DNA of 64,000 nt from JANQGG01 sp964642175 (GTDB lineage: Bacteria; Bacteroidota; Chlorobiia; Chlorobiales; Chloroherpetonaceae), in the NCBI GenBank assembly GCA_964642175.1, contig CAZXOK010000009.1, forward strand, positions 1-64,000. Direction: 5' to 3'. Of the stretch, positions 1-9,500 are shown piece after piece. How positions within the stretch are numbered: position 1 is the stretch's first letter; each line of letters begins with the position of its first letter. The notes below the pieces were generated by a model. It had not been told where the DNA came from, did no database searches, and was given only the letters and a program-made list of their open reading frames with translations. The translations under genes and the position numbers were made by a program.

Positions 1-432
1 AAGTTAGCATTTATTTTCTACTCTTAAACTGTTCAGTTTTCGGGGAAGCTTACACCGGATTAATACCCGGTCAGAATTGGCGAGTATTTTTCAGATGCTT
101 GCTGAATTTGAATGGCGTGGCTGAATCAAAACTCTCTGCCGTAAGTTTGCTACTGGCCGGAGATGAAACTATGTTGAGCATGCGACAACCCTTCGCTTTA
201 AGGCTTTAATAAAAAAATGCCTAATTGGCAGTCTTGATGATCATTAATCTTTAACAATACTGGCTTTAAGTCCGCCAAGGGTGTTAAGCTTGCCGAATTC
301 ATGCTATAAATAACTTAACACAATCTAAATCTCAACTTATACCATATATCAGGCTCAATATCCCAACACAGCAAATCAAGCATCTGAATGCGACAAGATC
401 ATAGCCGATTTAAACTAACTTGCTACAAATAA
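1..432. other. Gene-free left edge
   Basis: No ORF above 60 codons, no tRNA or rRNA signature and no recognisable protein fragment is visible in this AT-rich stretch. The only structure I see is a small imperfect hairpin at 251-287 (TTAAC/GTTAA outer, TGGC/GCCA inner, symmetric 5-nt internal loops), which has no clear role. The stretch lies beyond the terminator of the giant surface-protein gene, so it is probably a spacer towards a gene outside the window. Confidence 0.5.
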
Positions 433-460
433 AAAAGGATCGGTTAAAACCGATCCTTTT
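433..460 (-). terminator. Rho-independent terminator of the giant surface-protein gene
   Basis: A perfect 13-bp inverted repeat (433-445 with 448-460) has a two-base centre and sits 75 bases past the stop codon of the minus-strand gene. Read on the minus strand, the stem runs directly into a T-tract (positions 436 down to 431). The symmetric A/T ends mean it could also work on the plus strand. Confidence 0.85.
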
Positions 461-534
461 CATCTTTAAACAACGAAACAAACTTCAGGTAACTGCCGGG
501 GTTCTTATCTCATTCCCCCGCAAATCCCGTGATA

Positions 535-3500
535 CTATTTTATTAACATCATTTTCTTAACCTGGGTAAAGCTACCACTCTGCAATCTGTAGAAATATAT
601 ACCTGAAGCGAAGTTTCTTGCATTCCAATTAACCACATGAGCGCCAGATTTCATTTCCTGATTCAAAAGCGTTGCTACTTTTCTGCCAAGAATATCATAA
701 ACCGCCAACACTGTTTTGCCTGATTTCTGAAGACTAAACTGAATCGCTGTTGTTGGGTTGAACGGATTCGGATAGTTCTGATACAAATTATAATCTAGAG
801 GACGAGTAATAGACTTTGTTTCCAATACATGGCGTGTGCCACTAATATCTACATCTGATAGACGATAGTAATAAGTTTCACCTGCCATTAGGCTCGTATA
901 ATCTACATACTCATATTTTGTTTCAACTGAAACTGTACCTTGACCTTTTAATGCTGAAGAGCTTAAATATGATGCAACTTGCGTAAATCCACTATCCGGC
1001 ATGGTAGAGCGTTCCAAAATGAAACCTAAGTTATCTGTTTCGGTAGCTGTTGTCCAATTTACAGATACACCGTCATCAAAGTTTTCAAGTCCGTAAGAAG
1101 CAAGCTCTACAGGCAATGCTGTTTCTTCTGTTGCATCCGATACGAACCAATTTGCCTCAAGATTACCTGTTACACCGTTATACTGAGTCCAGTTTTCAGA
1201 TGTATTGCTTGAAGATTGATATGGGCCAAAATACAAGCCACCTATACCTTCAATCCAAGCTTGAGGATCAAGATCACCACCATAAGCTGGCACCTCATTA
1301 CTTGAGCCATTTGTTCCATCTGAGTAATACTGTCTAACATTCACATTATATCCTGATGCTGAACCACCCTGATCTGTACTAATCACATAATAACGATTGT
1401 ATGCATTCGGTAAGCTATTCAGTGTTTGATCTACCAACTGAACGCTAACTGAACCAATGTTACCAACGCTATTGACTGTAAGTACCAAATCATTACCAAA
1501 TGTATAGGTGTTGCCAGCTGAAACAGATTGTGTTTCGTCAAAGGTCCATCTGACATTACCTACCGGATCCGAACCATTATCATATTCATATCGGGCACCA
1601 GCTAATCCACCTTTGTAATTGTTGAAGAGCACACTACCGAAACCGTCGTAATAAACATTTCTGGAAGGTACAGATCCAGTTGAGCTGAATATGACACCTG
1701 TAATAGTACCCAAAACCTGATTATTAGAGATTCTTAGGTAACTTGTTTGTGATCCATTTACAAATTCACAATTGTGAAGTGTATTCGTGGTATTGATAGT
1801 AGCACCATTTTTAACCCATACACCTGACCCATTTGTATAGCTGAATTTGGTGTAAATGGCACTGATCTGACCACCACTATTCATAATAACCGGGTAATAT
1901 CCTGAAGAACCTGCTCTGGTAATTTCAGCCATATTACCTGCCGAACCAATAGCTTGCAGTACGCCACCGCTTTCAACTTGCAATCCGTCTGATCCGCCCA
2001 TTAATGCTAATGTTGCGTTTTCATCAAGTATAAATGTGCCTTGAATCGAGAGTTTATCACCAGAACCACTTCCAACTGATAAAGCTAAAGCATTTAAATC
2101 AAATGTACCCGAAGTAACTAGCATGTCATTTTCTACAACTATATCATCATTGGCTGTAATTGAACCTGAACCAACATTAATAGTTAAGTCATAGAAAGAA
2201 TCACCATTAGTTGTAATCGTATTACTTTGGCTTCCTACAAATGTAACCTGCCCTGTACTGCTATTGAACTCAGCTCCAGTATTATTCCAATCACCACCAA
2301 CACTTATATCAAGGCTACCGGCATCGAAACGACCAGAATTTAAGTTCATATCATTTTCCAAGTACAAATTATTACCACTCAAATTAAGATCAGATGTGCC
2401 ATCTTTATCAACTTGAATGTTGTAGAATCTCTTACCAATGGTTACACCACCTGAAGAAATGTTTTGTGAATTTGGCCCATCAAATACAACTGTACTGTTA
2501 CCATGTGTGTAAGTACCTGAATTTGTCCAGTTACCACCCAACTTAATGGTATCAAGATTTGATTCAACTGTAACTGAAGTACCTGAACCAATTGTCACAT
2601 TTGTTGAAACATCTAAAGTATTACCATTTCTTAGTGTTAAACTACCACCAGTTAGTTCAATGTTTTTACATACCGCATCAGCAGTATCAATAATCGGTAA
2701 ATTACTCTTTGAAGTTATTACCACATTATCGTTTGCATCTGGAACTGCTTTTGGCGACCAGTTATTTGCAGTATGCCAATCAGAGTTCGTTAAACCTGTC
2801 CAATTTCTGGTAACAGATGTGTATGTCCAATCAACCACATCATCAGGATCAAATTCATAACCTTCACCTTCAAAGCTTCCGGTTGCATCTTCAATATTTA
2901 TAGAAGCTGAACTTGAATTTGTCACATAAACATTGTAAGAAGTTCCACCTGGTGTAGATGGGAATTGTACTTCTACAATTTTATCTGATCCTGTTAAAGT
3001 TTGAGAATTTCCATCAATGGTTATGAAGCGACCATTTGTTGCGCCATTGGTAAATGTACCATAACTAAAATTATTAGATAGGTCAATTGTACCACCATTA
3101 ATAAACAATCCTTGTTGATTCATGTATTCAAACAAGTAGTAACTGGCCGCAATTTCACCTTGAACTTCAATGCCATAAGTACCTGACTGCCTTCCTACAC
3201 GAGCGATATTTCCGGAAACACCAACTACATTTAATTTACCACCGGAATTTACCAGCATAGAGCTTGTATTAGCCATAGCCAATTTAGCGCCAGCATCTAC
3301 ATCTAAAACACCATTTACTGTAATCGCATCACTATTATTACCAAAGTTTAGCGTATTGCCATTCAATGTTAATGTGTCGCTTGCTTCAATTACAAGATTG
3401 TTGTTCATACTTAGCTCATCACCTAATGATAGAGTTTTACCTGAACCATCTAATGTGATAAGGTTTAAGGTTGAACCATTTGCTTTCAGTGTCAAATCAC

Positions 3501-6500
3501 CTGTACCGACAAAGTATAAATGTGATCCACTGGCAAGCATTTCACCACTGTTAATAACCAAGTTTCCTGTTAAGGTGATATTACGGTTTCCGTTTGGATT
3601 CACTTCACCAGAAGTAATAGTGAAATCATTACAATATAAATGCTCACTACCAGCAAAGGTTAAGCGATTGCCTGCACCCATATTAACCACAACATCATAC
3701 AGTTCTTTACCTAAACCAGAACCAGCCGGTCTAAAGTTAAAACCACCCTGTCCATTTAAGGTTAAAGTATTTTGTACTGCTGCACCATTTGCAAGGAAAT
3801 AACCTTGGTGATCAAAGTAGCCGCCACAAGTCACATCGTAATTATTACTTGTAACATCCAAGGTATCCAAATCATCAATCACTATGTTTTCCGTAGCAAT
3901 TAAATCCCCATCAAGAACTTTTCTACCACCTGTTGTAACAGAATATAATTCGAGACGGCCGTAAGAGAACTGATCGCCATCAGAATCTTTAGTAACAACG
4001 GTTTGAGTTAAATCTGCGTCGTAGCGAACATAACTGCCATCTTCAAGATTAATTGCAGCAAATGTTGAAGGGAAGTTATCTTCACCTCTCACATACATTC
4101 GCGAACCTGATGCCAAATGTAATGAATCACTTAATCCGCTGGCATCAACTTCAAAGGTTTGAAGGTTCAGATAATTCACACCAGATTCAACTGATAACAA
4201 ATTATCCACTTCAATATCAGTTTCCAGAATTTTATTTCCACCATTTGAGAAGATCAAATCATGAAATACCGGTGCAAAATCACCATAAATATAGCTGGTT
4301 CCTGTACCATCAAAATTGACTGTGCCTGTTTGCCCATCAAATGTTCCGAAATTGTAGAAACTACCATTACATTTTAAGGTTCCTGACCCGCCATTTACAG
4401 TAGAACCAGAATTCACACGGAACTGGCCCTGAACATCAATTGAACCTGATAAGGTTTTAACACCTGTATTAGAGAAATAAACATTGTTGAAATCATCCGT
4501 TCCACTACCTGTAACAGTTTGAGTACTTGTACCATTAAAGGTTACCGTACCTCCACCATAAACAAATGTTCCGGAGTTTGTCCAATCACCTTCAACTGTA
4601 ATTGCACGATTGGCACCAACATCCAGGCTTGTACCCGCATCAATTGTAATTGAATTCAATACTCTCAATGTGTTTTCAAGCTGAACTTCTGTATTGTTTG
4701 TAATCAATAAGTTGTAGAACGATCTGTTATTACCAGAACCACCCGTATTAAACTTCTGGATTACACCGTTTAAAGCAAATGTACCAGTTCCTGCATTAAG
4801 AGTGCCTGCATTCGTATAATCACCGCTTACGGAAACGGTATCATTTCCAAACACGGTTATGGTACCATAATTTTGAAGGCCACCATTAATTGTTAGATCC
4901 GTACTGCCGCCAATTTCCAGCACACCACCACTTTCAATTAACATAGTAGCGCAAACAGCATCAGAAGAGCTTATTAACGGATCGTTTGTTGCTACATTTG
5001 GAATAGTTACCTGATCTGTTGAAGTTGGAACAGAACCACCACTCCAGTTATTTAAATTGTGCCAATCACTGCTGACTGTACCAGTCCAAGTGATACCTGT
5101 GAAAGTAGAATTCCAATCCACTCTGTCGTAAGGATCTCTTTCATCATCCTCACCTGCAAATTCACCGGTAGCATTATAGAATGTAATATGACCTTTATCA
5201 TCTGCTTTTTCTACATTTACACCCGATCCACCAATAGTATTAATAAAGCTTACACTATCTATTTGAAGTGTTTGTCCGTTATCAACAATGTACATGTAAC
5301 GGCCACCGTTTTGACCAAGTGCAAAACTACCATTACTAAAGTCTTCGGTCGTATCTGCACCAACGCCGGCAATTACACCTCCATCAATTTTTACTCCACT
5401 GGTATCCATGTATGAAAATCTATAATTTCTAGCATAGATTCTTCCACCACTATTAACAGAGAAGCTATAGCGACCACCCCAGTTGGTAACCTCAGCAATA
5501 TTTGTGTTTTCACCTGTTGCTCTAAAAATACTGGTATCAGCACTAGCACTTTCAATGATAACATGGTTACCACCTCTAACATGCAATTCACCTCCTGCAC
5601 CAACATCAAATTTAGATACTCCACTACCTGTTGTAAGTAAAAATTGTTTATCAGTATTTGTTGTGTTAGAGAAATAGAAGGCATTGCCATTCAAATAAAC
5701 CTCACCCTGGTTGATAGTATAACCATCATCCACACGAATATCTCCCACATGGATAATACTATCCTGATGATCAATTACCAGTTTGCTAAATCTTGAAGGA
5801 ACTGATGTAGAATACCCGGCTTGAATGGTATCCTTTGAAGACCCGCTAAATGTTATGGTTTCATCATTACATATCACATAGATGGCTTCCGGATTCAGCC
5901 AAGATCCTTTAACCTCTACATCATTTTCATCAAAGTAGAATCGTGCATCCTGAGTACCCGGACCTTCGAAGTAAGCTGATCCGTTTATTAACAGATCATC
6001 TTGTAAATAAACACTACCAGAGGTCTTGTTAACCCTTAAGTTATAAAATGCTTCATCCGGATCCATACCACCCATATTAATATACTGTGTTCCTGTACCG
6101 TTAAACTCTACCGTACCATTTTGTGCTACAAATGTATTGTAGTTATTAAAATCACCCTGAACTTTAATGGTATAATTGTTTGAAGTAACATCTAAAGTTT
6201 CAGAGTTGCCAATGTTTAAATCGTGCAAGACTTCAATATCACTGGCAAGAAATGTGGTATCCGATCCATCAAAAATCACATCATAAAAGTCGCTTGTGCC
6301 ACCAGTTGTAACAATTTGATCTGTACCATTAAAGGTTACATTACCGGCGCGGCTATCCATTGTTGAGGAACTTGTTGCCGTCCAGTCTCCAGAAACTGTA
6401 ATGGTGCGATTGTGATTCGCTAAAACACCACCATCAAAAATGACATTGCTATCCACTTGAACATCATACGTATATATACGTAAGTAACTATCGCTGGATT

Positions 6501-9500
6501 TATTAATACGAAGATGGTTAAAGGCTTTACCTGCACCAGTACCATAGGTATATACAATTTGCTCTTCACCACCATCAAATGTAACGGTATTGGCATTGAA
6601 ATTAATTGTACCCAGGTTTCTGTACTCACCACCTACATTAATGTCATAATTATTACCTGTTGCATCTAATGTAGTGCTGCCATAAACATAGAATCTGCCT
6701 CTTGCATCTAAGTCGCCATCCATGGTTTTGGTGTTATATCTAAAGTATATATCACCATATTGAATTTGATCCCCATCTGCATCTTGTGTTGTAACATCTT
6801 GTGCCATATTAGCATCGTAGCGTACGATACTATTTTGAGCAAAATTAATGGTTTCAAATCCGGTTGGGAAATTATCAGCCCCTCTTACATAGAGTGTGAC
6901 ATTCGAGCTTAAATTCAATGAATTGGATAAGCCCAAACCCGTTACCGTATTTGTTTGAAGGTTCAAGTAATTAACACCTGTGTTCATCGTTAAATTACCT
7001 GTCACTGAAATGCTGCCATTTAAAACTTTAGCTCCTGAGCCTGAAAAAACCAAATTAGGGAATACATCACCACTAGTATTCGGATAGATATATTGTGTAC
7101 CATCTCTATCAAATGTAATAGTTCCACCACTGCCAGTGTTTACAAAGTTACCTCCCCGGTTGTTAACCCAATAGATACCAACACTCATATCATTTGAGTT
7201 AAGATCAAATGTCACACCGTTATCAATCCTAAAACCACCATTTACATCGAGATCATGTTGGGCTGTTTTTGTACCGCTTACATCCATATATAAATAACCA
7301 TACCCAATCGTTCCTCCACTGGCATCCTGACCAATGACATCCTGAGCGCCTGCATAATTGTAACGCACATAAGATGCCTGATCTAAAGAATAGCCTTCAA
7401 AACCTGTTGGGAAGTTGTTGTCATCAACATACAATTGAGTGCCACTACTCATCACAAACAAGTTGCTTGCACCGGTACCATTTAGTGTATAGGTGCGTAA
7501 GCGCAAGTAACGATTGCTTAAAGTTAAAGTTCCATCAACATTCGCATTTTGACCTAACTCAGTATAATTGGTACTCTGTAAGTTGATGTTATAAAATGTA
7601 GTAGTTGCTGAACCACCAATAGTTTGCGTGGCGCCATCAAAAATAACATTACCTGATTGTGCAGTAAAGCTTCCATCGTTTGTCCAGTTTCCTTGTAATG
7701 AAATACCATAACTGTTGGTTGAAACATCCAAATCTCGACCTGAATTTATAGTCAATGTTCCATTGATATCCAATGAACCACCAAGATCTACATCAGCATC
7801 GATCTCCAGATTATAAAAATCATTTACACCAGATCCATAAATGGTTGAATCATCTTGAGTAAATGTTACAGTTCGATTTTGATAGTTAAAGACAGCTGTA
7901 TCGGTTTTCATCCATGCACCATCAACCGTTATATCGTAATTGCTGACATCAAATGAACCACTGATGAGCGATACTTGACGATCAACCTGTAGATCGCTAG
8001 CCAGTGAAGCAGTCGTTCCATCTTTTTGGATTACCAACCTACTAAAGCTTTTGCCTACACCTGTGCCATTCGGATCAATACTTTGTTCATTTGTTCCAGT
8101 AAAGACGACTGTACCATTGCCACTATGCGAAAATGTTCCTGAATTGGACCAGTTTCCAAGCACGACTAATGAATCTGTCAGATTACCAAATACTAAAGTA
8201 CCATCATTAGTAAAGTCACCGGTCGTTACCAGTTTAGCAGTTGAAAATGTTAAGGTTGCACCCGATTCAATTGTAATATGGTAACAACTATCAGATGTTG
8301 AAGAAATTGTTGGTTGATTTGAAGGTGCCGATGGAATATAAACACGGTTTCCAGAACCTGGAACTGCATTTTGATCCCAGTTAGCGGCCACATCCCAATT
8401 GATAGAACTTGAACCATCCCATGTAAAGAGTGATGAACTATAACTCCATGTTATAAGGTTATTCGCATCATTTTCATATGTAGCTCCCTGGAATGAACCT
8501 GAAGGATCAACAAATGTTAAAGCACCTTGATTTAAATTTTTAGTAACATTAAAGGCACCTCCACCAGGATTTGAAGGGAAAGACACACTGGAAATATTGT
8601 TGATAGTTTGATTATTATCAACAGTAAGTAATGTTCCACCACTTGTACCATTTGAAAAAACACCATTTGAGAAATTCAAGGTACCATCAATGGTTGCCCC
8701 AGATTGAACATTAACACCATCAGCATCCATATATTCAAATGTGTAATAACCGGCTGCAATGGTACCGCCGCTTAAAACATCAAAGGCATAATAACCACTT
8801 CCTTGATTGGTTACTTTAGCTTGATTTCCACCCGAACCCGCTACGACAATCGTACCGCCATTTTGAACTGCAAGTTGTGAGCCATTAGCCATTCTTAACT
8901 CAGCGTTATCATCAACAATAATAGAGTCATTCACAACCAAGCTATCACCTGATCCATTACCTAAATTCAAAACATTTCCATTAAGATCTAAAACACCCGC
9001 ATCAATAACTAAATCTTCTGTGGTTTCAAAATCATCTGAAAGCAAATAATTTGAACCGGATGAATTCAGAACAACTTCATAAAAATTGTACCCGTTAGAT
9101 TGCAATGTTTTTGAAGAAGAGCTTCCATCGAAAGTCACCAGACCATTGCGTTCATTAAAACGACCATTTGTTTCAACCACCCATGAGCCGCCACAATTAA
9201 TGCTGTAATCAGAACCATTTTCAACATCTAATGCACCCTGAGTAATAGTGATGTTATTTGTCACAACTATATCATCCTGCAAATATAGTTCGTAGTTTGT
9301 GTTGTATAGATTGACTTCCAGATTATATAATGAAGAACCGTTGGTTGTTAAATATAGAGATCCCCAACTACCATACTCTTCAAATACTAATGTAGATTGA
9401 TTAGCTATAAAGGTACCGTTGTTGATAAAATCGCGACCAACTTTTAATATGTTTGTACCTGATACTGAAACCGTTATACCCGGCTCTATAATAATGTTCC

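Noticed and set aside
251..287. Hairpin with TTAAC/GTTAA outer and TGGC/GCCA inner arms, faintly like an integron attC site
   Set aside because: The conserved seven-base consensus is not fully met, and no integrase, cassette gene or second site is present. The arms are too short to be convincing.
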